Positions 10,229 through 19,299 are shown, counted from the stretch's first letter. The stretch: 64,000 bases of DNA from JADJEK01 sp052034255 (GCA_052034255.1 JBPOIU010000021.1:1-64000), one strand, 5' to 3'. Notes: a model not told the origin generated them from the sequence alone. Program-made: numbers and translations.

Positions 10229-11620
10229 GTGAACTTGGGCAAAATCGTCAGCGTCGTCGGCCCGGTCGTCGACGTCCAGTTCGAGCCCGGCAAGGCCCCG
10301 GCGATCTACAACGCCCTCAAGATCGAGGACGCGGCGCAGAAGATCAACCTGACGGTCGAGGTCGCCTCGCACCGCGGCGACGACGTCGTCCGCGGCATCG
10401 CGATGTCGACGACCGACGGGTTGGTCCGCGGCATGAAGGTCGTCGATACGGGCGCGGCCATCGCCGTCCCGGTCGGCGAGGCCTGCCTCGGCCGCATCTT
10501 CAACGTCCTCGGCGAGTGCATCGACGGCAAGGGACCGGTCGCGGTGAAGGAGCGTCGCTCCATCCACCAGCCGGCGCCCTCCTACGTCCAGCAGCGCCCG
10601 GCGACCGAGATCTTCGAGACGGGCATCAAGGTCATCGACCTTCTCGTGCCCTTCACGAAGGGCGGCAAGATCGGTCTCTTCGGCGGCGCGGGCGTCGGTA
10701 AGACGGTGCTCATCCAAGAGCTCATCCGCGCCGTCGCGGCCGAGCACGGCGGCAAGTCGGCGTTCGCGGGCGTCGGCGAGCGCACGCGCGAAGGCAACGA
10801 CCTCTACCTCGAAATGAGCGAGTCGGGCGTCATCAAGAACACGATGCTCGTGTTCGGCCAGATGAACGAGCCGCCGGGCGCGCGCCTGCGCATCGCGCTC
10901 TCCGCGCTCACGATGTGCGAGTACTGGCGCGACCAAGGGCAGGACGTCCTCCTCTTCGTCGACAACATCTTCCGCTTCGTGCAGGCCGGTTCGGAAGTGT
11001 CGGCCCTCCTCGGCCGCCTCCCGAGCGCCGTCGGTTACCAGCCGACGATGGCGTCGGAAATGGGCGCCCTGCAAGAACGCATCACGACGACGAAGGACGG
11101 CTCGATCACGTCGATGCAGGCGATCTACGTGCCGGCCGACGACTACACCGACCCGGCGCCGGTCGCGACCTTCGCGCACCTCGACTCGACGATCCGCCTC
11201 GAGCGTTCGATCGCCGAGCTCGGCATCTATCCGGCCGTCGACCCGCTGCGTTCCACGTCGCGCATGCTCGATCCGAACATCGTCGGCAAGGAGCACTACG
11301 GTGTCGCGCGTGAAGTCCAGCGCGTGCTGCAGCGCTACAACGACCTGAAGGACATCATCGCGATCCTCGGCATGGAAGAACTGTCGGACGACGACAAGAA
11401 CACGGTCTTGCGCGCGCGCAAGATCCAGAAGTTCCTGTCGCAGCCGTTCTTCGTCGCGCAGCAGTTCACCGGCGCCGAAGGCAAGTACGTCAAGCGCGAG
11501 GACACCGTGCGCTCGTTCAAGGGCCTGGTCTCCGGCGAGTACGACTTCCTCAGCGAGCAGGCGCTGTACATGACGGGCAACATCGACGAGGCCGTCGCGC
11601 GCTACAAGGCGCAGTCCTGA
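10229..11620 (+). CDS. atpD: ATP synthase F1 subunit beta (catalytic)
   Basis: 463 residues, GTG start with a GGAG site. The P-loop GGAGVGKT lies at 152-159, followed by the GERTREGNDLY block that contains the catalytic glutamate. The DELSEED-like segment reads MEELSDDDKN. All features of an active catalytic subunit are present. Confidence 0.98.
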   Translation: MNLGKIVSVVGPVVDVQFEPGKAPAIYNALKIEDAAQKINLTVEVASHRGDDVVRGIAMSTTDGLVRGMKVVDTGAAIAVPVGEACLGRIFNVLGECIDGKGPVAVKERRSIHQPAPSYVQQRPATEIFETGIKVIDLLVPFTKGGKIGLFGGAGVGKTVLIQELIRAVAAEHGGKSAFAGVGERTREGNDLYLEMSESGVIKNTMLVFGQMNEPPGARLRIALSALTMCEYWRDQGQDVLLFVDNIFRFVQAGSEVSALLGRLPSAVGYQPTMASEMGALQERITTTKDGSITSMQAIYVPADDYTDPAPVATFAHLDSTIRLERSIAELGIYPAVDPLRSTSRMLDPNIVGKEHYGVAREVQRVLQRYNDLKDIIAILGMEELSDDDKNTVLRARKIQKFLSQPFFVAQQFTGAEGKYVKREDTVRSFKGLVSGEYDFLSEQALYMTGNIDEAVARYKAQS

Positions 11621-11666
11621 CGGAATCCGAGTCGAGCGGGCCCCGGAGCAGGTGAAGGAGCGATCG

Positions 11667-12104
11667 ATGGCGGACGCCACCACGACGACGAGCGGACGGA
11701 CGTTCCGCCTCGAGTTGATCAGTCCCGAGCGCGTGCTCGCGGATCGCAAGGTGCGTTCGGCGCAGATCCCGGCCGAGGACGGGCTGCTCGGCGTTCTGGC
11801 CGGCCATGCTCCGTTGGTATCGCCGGTGGTCCCAGGCGTGTTGACGTTGGTCGACGAGAACGGCCAGCGCCAGAAGTACGCGGTGGGGCAGGGTTTCGTC
11901 GAGATCACGAAGGACCGCGTCCGCGTCCTGGTCGATTCCGCCGAGCATCCGGATCAGATCGATCGCACGCGCGCGCAGAAGGCGCTCGACCGCGCGAAAG
12001 AGCGCCTGGCGAAGCGCGGCTCCGACAAGGACGTCGACTTCGCGCGCGCCGAGGCGTCGCTGTATCGCGCGATGGCGCGACTCAAGGCCGTCGCCGCGCT
12101 GTGA
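11667..12104 (+). CDS. atpC: ATP synthase F1 subunit epsilon
   Basis: 145 residues. ATG 11667 is chosen over GTG 11652 because AAGGAG (11655-11660) is correctly spaced for it. The N-terminal beta sandwich has the typical IPAEDGLLGVLAGHAPLV. The C-terminal helical pair (RTRAQKALDRAKERL onward) is the part that can inhibit rotation. Last gene of the operon; a hairpin follows 20 bases after the stop. Confidence 0.95.
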   Translation: MADATTTTSGRTFRLELISPERVLADRKVRSAQIPAEDGLLGVLAGHAPLVSPVVPGVLTLVDENGQRQKYAVGQGFVEITKDRVRVLVDSAEHPDQIDRTRAQKALDRAKERLAKRGSDKDVDFARAEASLYRAMARLKAVAAL

Positions 12105-12123
12105 CCTTGTCGCCGAACCGATG

Positions 12124-12160
12124 CGGCCGCGGGCGGGACCGAGTTCCGCTCGCGGCCGTT
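12124..12160 (+). terminator. Hairpin ending the atp operon
   Basis: A 13-bp stem (12124-12136 with 12146-12158, one G-T pair) with a 9-base loop is followed only by TTG. The two T after the stem are also the first bases of the likely aspS -35 box at 12159, so terminator and promoter abut. Confidence 0.5.
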
Positions 12161-12187
12161 GAGTTGCATCGGGCGCGTTCGTAGCGT
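12159..12187 (+). promoter_or_regulatory. Likely aspS promoter
   Basis: TTGAGT (12159-12164) and TAGCGT (12182-12187) with a 17-base spacer lie about 52 bases upstream of the chosen start codon. Confidence 0.45.
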
Positions 12188-12238
12188 TTCGAGCTTCTTG
12201 TGTCCCGTCGCGGACCGCGAACGGGATGGGAGGGTGCC

Positions 12239-14050
12239 GTGGCGAGTTTTCCGAAGCGCACGATGACGTGCGGTGACCTGCGTGCGCAACACGACCAGCA
12301 GGTCGTGACGTTGAACGGCTGGATCGACGTCGTGCGCGATCACGGCGGCGTGTTGTTCTTCGATCTGCGCGATCGGTTCGGCTTGACGCAGGTGGTGCTC
12401 GACCCAGCGGAGGTCACGCCCGCGCTGGTCGAGGACGCGCGCCAGCTGCGTCCGGAGTGGGTCGTCGCCCTGACGGGGCGCGTGCGCCGTCGCCCGGGCG
12501 CATCGGTGAATGCGGCCCGTCCGACCGGCGAGGTCGAAGTCGTCGCCACCGCGCTGCAGATCCTGAATCCGTCGAAGACGCCGCCGTTCCTGCCGACCGA
12601 CGAGGCCGGTGTGAACGAGGAACTGCGGCTGCGATATCGGTACCTCGACCTGCGTCGCCCCGCGTTGCGCGAGAGCCTCGAGTTGCGGCATCGCTTCTTC
12701 CTCGAGATCCGGCGCGTGCTCGATCGCGAGAAGTACATCGAAGTCGAGACGCCGATGCTCACGCGCATGACGCCCGAGGGCTCGCGCGAGTACCTCGTCC
12801 CGAGTCGTGTCCATCCCGGCCGCTTCTACGCGTTGCCGCAGTCGCCGCAGGTGTTCAAGCAACTGATCATGGTCGGCGGCATGGACCGCTATTTCCAGAT
12901 CGCACGCTGCTTGCGGGACGAGGACTTGCGCGCCGATCGTCAGCCGGAGTTCACGCAGCTCGACCTCGAGTTGTCGTTCGGCGACGAGGAGGACGTGTTC
13001 GCGATCATCGAGAAGGTGCTCGCCGAATCGATCCTTGCCGTGTTCCAGCGCAAGGTCATGACGCCATTCCCGCGATTGAAGTACCGCGAAGCGATGCTGC
13101 GCTTCGGGGTCGACAAGCCCGACCTGCGCTTCGGACTCGAGATCCAGGAGCTGAGCGAGATCTGGCGCGGCGCCGGATTCCGCGTGGTCGACGACGTCCT
13201 GGGGGCGGGCGGTGTCGTACGCGGACTGCGCGTCGAAGGCGGCGCCGCTCGTCTCTCGCGCAAGGAGATCGACGCGCTGACGCCGTTCGTGCAGGGCTTC
13301 GGCGCCAAGGGCGTCGCGTTCCTGAAGCTCGAGGCCGGGCAACTCGTCGGACCGCTGGCGAAGTTCACGGACGCGTCGCGACTGGCCGCGCTCACGAGCG
13401 CGTGCGGATTCGCCGAGGGCGACTTACTGCTGATCGTCGCCGACCGCGAGCGCATCGTCTGCCGCAGCCTCGGCGAGTTGCGCAACGATCTGGCGCGCAA
13501 GCTCGATCTGTTGCCGAAGGACGGCCGGCTGGCGTTCTCGTGGATCGTCGATTTCCCGATGTTCGACTGGAGCGACGAGGAACAGCGCTATGTGGCGGCG
13601 CACCATCCCTTCACGACGCCGCTCGAGGAGTTCCCCGGTCAACTGGCGAAGGAGCCGGGCAAGATCCTCGCGCGGGCATATGACCTGGTCATGAATGGGT
13701 GGGAACTCGGCAGCGGTTCGGTACGCATCCATCAGCGTGAAATGCAGGCTCGCGTCTTCGAGTTCCTCGGCATCACGCCGGAAGAGGCGCGGGAGAAGTT
13801 CGGCTTCTTCCTCGAGGCGTTCGAATACGGAGCGCCGCCGCACTGCGGGCTCGGACTCGGACTGGAGCGCACGTTGGCGCTCCTCCTCGATCGGCCGAAC
13901 ATCCGTGACCTGGTGGCGTTCCCGAAAACGGCGTCGGCGTCCGACCTGATGAACGGCGCTCCGTCCGAGGTGCCTTCCAAGCAGTTGAAGGAGCTCCACC
14001 TCCAGGTCGTGGACGTGGATTCCGCGGGTTCCGCCCCGAAGAAGGCCTGA
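12239..14050 (+). CDS. aspS: Aspartyl-tRNA synthetase, bacterial type
   Basis: 603 residues. GTG 12239 follows GGGAGG (12228-12233) at ideal distance; an upstream GTG at 12200 lacks such a site. Domains in order are an N-terminal OB-fold anticodon-binding domain (about 1-115), the class II catalytic core with motif 2 (FQIARCLRDEDLRADRQPEF, from about residue 219), the bacterial GAD insertion (about 290-425, with GFGAKGVAFLKLE), and motif 3 (GLGLGLERTLALLLD). The enzyme charges tRNA-Asp. Whether it also misacylates tRNA-Asn is not decidable here. Confidence 0.96.
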   Translation: MASFPKRTMTCGDLRAQHDQQVVTLNGWIDVVRDHGGVLFFDLRDRFGLTQVVLDPAEVTPALVEDARQLRPEWVVALTGRVRRRPGASVNAARPTGEVEVVATALQILNPSKTPPFLPTDEAGVNEELRLRYRYLDLRRPALRESLELRHRFFLEIRRVLDREKYIEVETPMLTRMTPEGSREYLVPSRVHPGRFYALPQSPQVFKQLIMVGGMDRYFQIARCLRDEDLRADRQPEFTQLDLELSFGDEEDVFAIIEKVLAESILAVFQRKVMTPFPRLKYREAMLRFGVDKPDLRFGLEIQELSEIWRGAGFRVVDDVLGAGGVVRGLRVEGGAARLSRKEIDALTPFVQGFGAKGVAFLKLEAGQLVGPLAKFTDASRLAALTSACGFAEGDLLLIVADRERIVCRSLGELRNDLARKLDLLPKDGRLAFSWIVDFPMFDWSDEEQRYVAAHHPFTTPLEEFPGQLAKEPGKILARAYDLVMNGWELGSGSVRIHQREMQARVFEFLGITPEEAREKFGFFLEAFEYGAPPHCGLGLGLERTLALLLDRPNIRDLVAFPKTASASDLMNGAPSEVPSKQLKELHLQVVDVDSAGSAPKKA

Positions 14051-14076
14051 ACCAGGCCGTTCCGGCGGTCGAGGAC

Positions 14077-14105
14077 TTGCTTGCGCCGGGCGGTCTCCGT
14101 ATCAT
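14077..14105 (+). promoter_or_regulatory. Promoter of the infC-rpmI-rplT-pheST cluster
   Basis: TTGCTT (14077-14082) and TATCAT (14100-14105) are separated by exactly 17 bases. Transcription would start near 14112 and leave a leader of about 128 bases before infC, long enough for ribosomal-protein or IF-3 feedback control. I do not recognise a named leader motif. Confidence 0.55.
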
Positions 14106-14239
14106 GCCGCGCTCGTTTCGGGCCAACTCGGCAACGTGCTGGGGCCCGGAACCTCGGACGACAGGGCGCGATTCGTACCGCGGAGGCCCGCGGCACGGCG
14201 CGTCTCGTTTCGTTTCGCGTCTTGTTCGGGAGACTCGCT

Positions 14240-14743
14240 ACGCACCAGTATCGACTGAACGACCAGATCAAGATCCGTCAGGTCCGCGTGATCGGAGACA
14301 ACGGCGAGCAAGTCGGCGTCGTGACGATCGAAGAAGCACGCGCGATGGCGGAGGAGCGTGGACTCGACCTCGTCGAAGTCGCTCCCGAAGCGCGTCCTCC
14401 CGTCTGCAAGATCATGGACTACGGGAAGTTCAAGTATCAGCTGAAGAAGAAGGAACACGACCAGAAGAAGAAGACCCACACGAGCCTGCTGAAGGAAGTG
14501 CGCGTACGCCCGAAGATCGACAAGCACGACATCGAGTACAAGGTCAACGCGGCGCGCGAGTTCCTGAAGGAAGGCCACAAGGTCCAATTCAACATGCTGT
14601 TCCGTGGCCGTGAGATGGCGCACCAGGACGTGGGGCGCAAGGTCATGGATGCGATCATCGAACAACTCAAGGACTGCGGAAAGGTCGAGCGCCCGCCCCG
14701 GATGGAAGGCAAGCGCATGACCGTGATGCTCACGCACGTATGA
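14240..14743 (+). CDS. infC: Translation initiation factor IF-3
   Basis: 167 residues when started at ACG 14240. IF-3 proofreads initiator tRNA and start codons on the 30S subunit. Family similarity begins at RLNDQIKIRQVRV, four residues after this codon, and runs through CKIMDYGKFKYQ to the C-terminal domain with FRGREMAHQDVGRKV. No ATG or GTG lies in frame near the start. GGGAG at 14228-14232 sits seven bases before ACG. A TTG at 14222 is in frame but lacks a ribosome binding site. A near-cognate start is typical of infC and allows IF-3 to repress itself. Confidence 0.93.
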   Translation, partial: THQYRLNDQIKIRQVRVIGDNGEQVGVVTIEEARAMAEERGLDLVEVAPEARPPVCKIMDYGKFKYQLKKKEHDQKKKTHTSLLKEVRVRPKIDKHDIEYKVNAAREFLKEGHKVQFNMLFRGREMAHQDVGRKVMDAIIEQLKDCGKVERPPRMEGKRMTVMLTHV

Positions 14744-14771
14744 GCGCGGCCCGATCGGGCCAGAGGACGTC

Positions 14772-14987
14772 ATGAAGAAGCCCAAGAAGTACAAGATGAA
14801 GACGAAGAAGGCGCTCGCGAAGCGCGTGAAGATGAACAAGCGCGGAACGCTGAAGCGCGCGATGGCCGGTCGCGGCCACTTGCTTTCCCACAAGGGAAGC
14901 AAGCGCAAGCGTCGTCTGCGTCGTGGTGCCCTCGTCGAGGGCAAGATCGCCAAGAACTACCGCCTCCTGCTTCAGCCCGGAGCCTGA
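14772..14987 (+). CDS. rpmI: Ribosomal protein L35
   Basis: 71 residues, strongly basic. The family core KTKKALAKRVKMNKRGTLKR is present, though a Lys-rich leader and a longer C-terminus are seen. It lies between infC and rplT, 28 bases after infC, as in most bacteria. Confidence 0.93.
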   Translation: MKKPKKYKMKTKKALAKRVKMNKRGTLKRAMAGRGHLLSHKGSKRKRRLRRGALVEGKIAKNYRLLLQPGA

Positions 14988-14993
14988 CGTCCC

Positions 14994-15371
14994 ATGGTTC
15001 GCTCACCCAACGGCATGCACCGGCGTCGCCGGCACAACAAGTTCCTGAAGCTCGCGAAGGGCTTCCGTGGCGGTCGCAGCAAGCTGTACCGCACGGCGCG
15101 CGTCATGGTCTTGCGCGCGGGTCGATTCGCGTATCGCGATCGTCGCGCGAAGAAGCGCGAGTTCCGTGCGTTGTGGATCGTCCGCATCAATGCGGCGTCC
15201 CGCTCGCGTGGACTCAGCTACCGCGACCTGATCGCGGGCTTGCGCAAGGCGGGTATCGCGCTCGATCGCAAGATCCTCGCGGACATGGCGGTCCGTGATC
15301 CGGCCGGATTCGACGCCGTCGTCGAACAAGCCAAGCGCGCGCTCCCGGCGAAGGCCGCAGCCAAGGCCTGA
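14994..15371 (+). CDS. rplT: Ribosomal protein L20
   Basis: 125 residues. The core LAKGFRGGRSKLYRTARVMVLRA and FRALWIVRINAASRSRGLSY matches L20, an early 23S-binding protein that in some bacteria also represses this operon. It starts six bases after rpmI ends. Confidence 0.97.
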   Translation: MVRSPNGMHRRRRHNKFLKLAKGFRGGRSKLYRTARVMVLRAGRFAYRDRRAKKREFRALWIVRINAASRSRGLSYRDLIAGLRKAGIALDRKILADMAVRDPAGFDAVVEQAKRALPAKAAAKA

Positions 15372-15376
15372 ACGTC

Positions 15377-16411
15377 GTGAGTTCCGAACTCGATCGAGCG
15401 CTGGACGAGGCCGTGCTCGCGGCCAAGTCCGCGCTCGCTCATTGCAAGTCGGTCGAGGATTGGGAAGCGGCGTCGACCGCGCATCTCGGCCGAAAGAGCG
15501 CGATCAACGGTCTGTTGCGCCAGATCGCGACGCTGCCGACGGATCAACGCGGTCCGTTCGGGAAGCGCGCGAATGAGCTGTCGCGCGCACTGACGGCGGA
15601 GTTCGACGCGCGCAAGGCCGAGCTCTTGGCGAGCAGCCTGTCCACCGTGCACGACTTCGACCCGTCCACCCCCGGACTCGCGTTGCGCCGCGGGCACGAG
15701 CATCCCGTGCTGGCGTTGCGCCGCGAGGTCGAGGACGTCTTCGTGTCGATGGGGTTCCGCGTCCAAGACGGGCCCGAGGTCGAGACCGAGGCATACAACT
15801 TCGAAGCGCTCAACATCCCGAGCCATCACCCGGCGCGCGATTTCCAGGACACGTTCTGGGTCGACGATCCGGCGGGACGACGCTTGGTGTTGCGCACGCA
15901 CACGTCGCCGATGCAAGTGCGCGCGATGCAGCGCTTCGGCGCACCGTTGCGTGTGATCGTTCCGGGGCGCGTGTATCGCAACGAAACCGCGGACGCGACG
16001 CATGAGAGCGCGTTCCACCAGGTCGAAGGCCTGGTCGTCGATCGTGGAATCTCGGTCGCGCACTTAAAGGGCGTGATGGCCGCGGTGTTGGGCCGGATCT
16101 TCGGCGGTGAAGTCGCGGTGCGATTGCGGCCGCACTACTTCCCGTTCGTCGAGCCCGGCTTCGAACTCGATTTCCAATGCCGCTTCTGCAAGGGCGCGGG
16201 TTGCGCGGTCTGCAAGGGCACGGGGTGGATCGAACTCCTCGGCTGCGGCTTGGTCCACGCGCACGTGCTGCGGGCGGGCGGTATCGATCCGGAAGTCTAT
16301 TCGGGCTTCGCGTTCGGACTCGGGCTGGACCGCTTGACGATGATGCGCCATGGCGTCGAGGACATCCGCCACTTCCACGGCGGCGATCTGCGCTTCTTCG
16401 AACAGTTCTGA
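15377..16411 (+). CDS. pheS: Phenylalanyl-tRNA synthetase alpha subunit
   Basis: 344 residues with GTG start. It has an N-terminal coiled coil (about 1-85) for tRNA binding and a class II catalytic core with TSPMQVRAMQRF, GRVYRNETADATHESAFHQ and the GFAFGLGLDRLTMMRHGVEDIR block. An extra cysteine knuckle, C-X2-C-X4-C-X2-C at residues 268-279, sits between YFPFVEPG and WIELLGCG, where Escherichia coli has only a few residues. It could bind zinc. Five bases after rplT, so co-transcribed. Confidence 0.96.
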   Translation: MSSELDRALDEAVLAAKSALAHCKSVEDWEAASTAHLGRKSAINGLLRQIATLPTDQRGPFGKRANELSRALTAEFDARKAELLASSLSTVHDFDPSTPGLALRRGHEHPVLALRREVEDVFVSMGFRVQDGPEVETEAYNFEALNIPSHHPARDFQDTFWVDDPAGRRLVLRTHTSPMQVRAMQRFGAPLRVIVPGRVYRNETADATHESAFHQVEGLVVDRGISVAHLKGVMAAVLGRIFGGEVAVRLRPHYFPFVEPGFELDFQCRFCKGAGCAVCKGTGWIELLGCGLVHAHVLRAGGIDPEVYSGFAFGLGLDRLTMMRHGVEDIRHFHGGDLRFFEQF

Positions 16412-16429
16412 CGGCAGAGGGTCTCGATC

Positions 16430-18826
16430 GTGAAGTTATCGCTCGGCTGGCTGCGCGAGTTCGTCGACCTCGGCGGCCGATCGGCCGAAGAGATCGGTCA
16501 GGTCCTCACCATGCGGACCGCGCTGATCGAAGGCATCGAGTCGCGCGGTCGCGGGATCGAGGGCGTCGTCGTCGGCAAGGTGCTCGCGAAGAGCAAGCAT
16601 CCGAACGCCGACCGCTTGAACGTTTGCTCGGTCGAGATCGCGGGACAGACCTTCGAGATCGTCTGCGGTGCGCCGAACGTCGCGGCCGGCCAGACGGTGT
16701 TCGTCGCGACCGTGGGGGCGGTGCTGCCCGGTGACTTCCGCATCAAGCGATCGAAGATCCGCGGTGTCGAATCGAACGGGATGATCTGCTCGTCCAAGGA
16801 GCTCGGCCTCGGCGAGGACCACGACGGCATCCTCGTGCTCGAAGACGGGCTCGCGTCGGGAACGCCGCTCCAAGACGTCGCCGGCGTCGTCGACGCGATC
16901 TTCGAGATCGACAACAAGTCGATCACGCACCGGCCGGACCTGTGGTGCCACGAGGGTTTCGCACGGGAATTGGCCGCGATCTACGGCGTGGAGTTCAAGC
17001 CCGCGCCGGTCGCGACCGAGTTGTCCGCCGGCGACGGCGTGCGTTTGGTGCTCGAGGCGGAAGACCTGTGCGGCAGGTATCACGCGTTGACACTGCGCGG
17101 CGCGCTCGGGGGGCCAGCGCCGGCGTTGGTGCGGCGACGCCTCGAAGCCTGCGGGCTGCGGTCGATCTCGCTCGGCGTCGATTTGACGAATTACGTCATG
17201 TTGGACGTCGGGCAGCCCACGCACTTGTTCGACGCGCGCCACGTCCACGGCGGTGCGATCCATGTGCGCCGGTCGCGCGCGGGCGAAACGCTGAAAACGC
17301 TCGACGAGATCGAACGCATCCTGCCGCCGGAAACTTGCGTGATCGCGGATGCGGATCGAGCGCTCGCGATCGGCGGCATCATGGGTGGAGTCGAGTCCGG
17401 AACGCACCCGGACACCACCGACGCGATCCTCGAAGCGGCGTGGTTCGAACCCGTGCGTTTGCGCAAGACGGCCACGGCGCTCGGTCTGCGCACCGACGCA
17501 TTGGCGCGCTTCGAGAAGCACCTCGATCCCGCGTTGGCGGAACGTGGAATGCGCCGTTACGTCGCGTTGCTCGGCCAATTCGCGCCGGGCGTCGCGGCAG
17601 CGGCGACGTATGCGGCGATCGGAACTCGGGCCCAACCGCCGGTGCGTTTGCGCGTGCGACTGGATCGCGTGCGGGCGCGACTCGGCCTGGCGGCGCCGAC
17701 GGAGGCGATGATCGACCCGCTGCAACGGCTCGGGTTCCGCGTGACGGTGCAGACCGACGAATTGGCGATCGACGTGCCGGCGTGGCGCGCGACGCGCGAT
17801 GTCTCGACGGAAGACGACGTCGTCGAAGAGATCGGGCGCATGATCGGTTACGACTCGATCGAACCGGTGTTGCCGCACGTCGTGTGCGCGCCGATCACGC
17901 TGGACCCCGCGTTGGTCGCGTGGCGCGCGGCGTCGGCGACGCTGCGTGAGCGATTCGGTTTCGCGGAGGTGCTGTCGCACGCGACCGCGGACGACAACCA
18001 ACGGGCGCGCGCAGGCTCTTCGGATTCCGCGCCGGCGGTGCGGCTGAAGAACCCGCTGCAGCAGAATGCGGCGCGGCTGCGTCGGAGCTTGGCTCCGGCG
18101 CTGCTCGAGTTCGTCGATCGGAACATCCGTACCGTCGAGGACGTCCGCCTGTTCGAGTGCGGCCGCGTGTTCCTGCCAGAACGCGGGGACGGTGAGATTC
18201 CAAGTCAGCCACTGACGTTGTGCGCGGTGATCGCGGAGCGTGTGACGCGCAAGGGCGAAAGCGGCCGATTGCTGCGGCAATTGAAGGGCACGGTCGAAGA
18301 CCTCGGTCGCGTTTGGCGCAGTTCGCTGCGCTTCGAGGACGGCATCGGTGCCGAGGCGCGGGGCTTCGCGCACCCGAGCCGTTCCGCGCGCATCGTCGAC
18401 GATCGAGGCGAACTCGGCTACCTGGCGCAAGTGCGGCCGGACGTGGCCGATCGCTTCGGTTGGCGGGGTGAGGTCGCGATCTTCGAGATCGACGTCGATC
18501 GCGCGGTCGAATCGGTGTCGCGCGAGTCGACCTACGTCCCCCTGGCCCGTTTCCCCGACGTGAAGGTGGATCTGTCGTTCATCGCCGACTTCACGCTCGA
18601 CTTCGCACGCATCGAACGCGAATGGCGTGCGGCATCGCCGCTGATCGCGGCGATCGAGCTGGTCGACGAATACGTGTCGCCGCCGATCCCCGCGGGCAAG
18701 CGCAGCCTGACGCTGCGGCTGCGTTTTCGCGCGGCGGACAAGACGCTGACCGATGCGGAAGTCGCGGTGGAACTCGACAAGCTGAAGGCGTGGTTGACGG
18801 CAGCGGGCGCGCAACTGCGCGCGTGA
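16430..18826 (+). CDS. pheT: Phenylalanyl-tRNA synthetase beta subunit
   Basis: 798 residues with GTG start after AGAGGG. Domains in order are the EMAP-like tRNA-binding domain (about 40-150, LAKSKHPNADRLNVC), the B3/B4 editing domain with NKSITHRPDLW, B5, the catalytic-like core, and the C-terminal anticodon-binding FDX-ACB domain (about 705-798, SREST-YVPLARFPDVKVDLSF onward). It forms the alpha2-beta2 enzyme with PheS and removes mischarged Tyr. Normal full length; end of the cluster. Confidence 0.96.
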   Translation: MKLSLGWLREFVDLGGRSAEEIGQVLTMRTALIEGIESRGRGIEGVVVGKVLAKSKHPNADRLNVCSVEIAGQTFEIVCGAPNVAAGQTVFVATVGAVLPGDFRIKRSKIRGVESNGMICSSKELGLGEDHDGILVLEDGLASGTPLQDVAGVVDAIFEIDNKSITHRPDLWCHEGFARELAAIYGVEFKPAPVATELSAGDGVRLVLEAEDLCGRYHALTLRGALGGPAPALVRRRLEACGLRSISLGVDLTNYVMLDVGQPTHLFDARHVHGGAIHVRRSRAGETLKTLDEIERILPPETCVIADADRALAIGGIMGGVESGTHPDTTDAILEAAWFEPVRLRKTATALGLRTDALARFEKHLDPALAERGMRRYVALLGQFAPGVAAAATYAAIGTRAQPPVRLRVRLDRVRARLGLAAPTEAMIDPLQRLGFRVTVQTDELAIDVPAWRATRDVSTEDDVVEEIGRMIGYDSIEPVLPHVVCAPITLDPALVAWRAASATLRERFGFAEVLSHATADDNQRARAGSSDSAPAVRLKNPLQQNAARLRRSLAPALLEFVDRNIRTVEDVRLFECGRVFLPERGDGEIPSQPLTLCAVIAERVTRKGESGRLLRQLKGTVEDLGRVWRSSLRFEDGIGAEARGFAHPSRSARIVDDRGELGYLAQVRPDVADRFGWRGEVAIFEIDVDRAVESVSRESTYVPLARFPDVKVDLSFIADFTLDFARIEREWRAASPLIAAIELVDEYVSPPIPAGKRSLTLRLRFRAADKTLTDAEVAVELDKLKAWLTAAGAQLRA

Positions 18827-18849
18827 TGCGCGGCGTCGTCCGCGTGTGA

Positions 18850-18878
18850 TTGCACCGTTCGCGAGCGCGGGCTACTCT
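18850..18878 (+). promoter_or_regulatory. Possible promoter of the 6S-like RNA
   Basis: TTGCAC (18850-18855) and TACTCT (18873-18878) have a 17-base spacer. The start point would be near 18885, a few bases inside the 5' arm of the closing stem. Either the true -10 lies slightly upstream or the RNA is a little shorter than drawn. Confidence 0.4.
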
Positions 18879-19127
18879 CCGCCGGATGTCTGCGAGACAG
18901 CCCCTGCTGTGTTCGACGGGCGAAGCAATGTTCGAACCTTAATCGATCTCCAATTCGGGGACCTACATCGAGTCCGTTCCGATCACCACGCGGCCCGAGG
19001 GCCGATCGTGAGACGACGGAGTGCGGTTCCCACCTCGGAGTCCGGTTTCGATCACGCTTCCAACCGACGGCATTGGTGGAGGCTCCTTCTCGGGCGGGTC
19101 GGGACTTCGGTTCCGGCCCGCTTTTTT
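18876..19127 (+). ncRNA. ssrS: Candidate 6S RNA (RNA polymerase regulator)
   Basis: The stretch folds as a long rod with a central bubble, the hallmark of 6S RNA. The closing stem pairs 18876-18890 with 19069-19082. Further stems pair GAAGC 18922-18926 with 19056-19060 and TCGAACC 18932-18938 with 19044-19051. A bubble follows (18939-18956 against 19032-19043). Above it GGGGACC 18957-18963 pairs with 19025-19031, and TCCGTT 18973-18978 with 19015-19020, capped by a GGCC-CGAG-GGCC hairpin. A very strong terminator ends it. 6S RNA mimics an open promoter and sequesters RNA polymerase. The assignment rests on hand folding, not on a covariance search. Confidence 0.6.
19094..19127 (+). terminator. 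Strong intrinsic terminator of the 6S-like RNA
   Basis: A 12-bp stem (19094-19105 with 19110-19121) is capped by the tetraloop TTCG and followed by six T (19122-19127). It is the most canonical terminator in the window and separates the pheT and RNA unit from the next gene. Confidence 0.85.
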
Positions 19128-19299
19128 CGTGTCCGTGCGCGAACGCGCCGGCGCGCGTGCGGCGGATCGCTCCGCTGCCGGCGCGCGAATCGACGAGCTC
19201 GGATGGTGGCGCAGCACCGAATGCGCCGTGCCTCGCTACGCTTGCGCGCTCTCGGTCGGCGGTTCACCTCACGGACGAACACAGCGAGGCAAAAGCAGC

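Noticed and set aside
14222..14224. TTG start for infC
   Set aside because: In frame but without a ribosome binding site, while GGGAG is placed ideally for ACG 14240.
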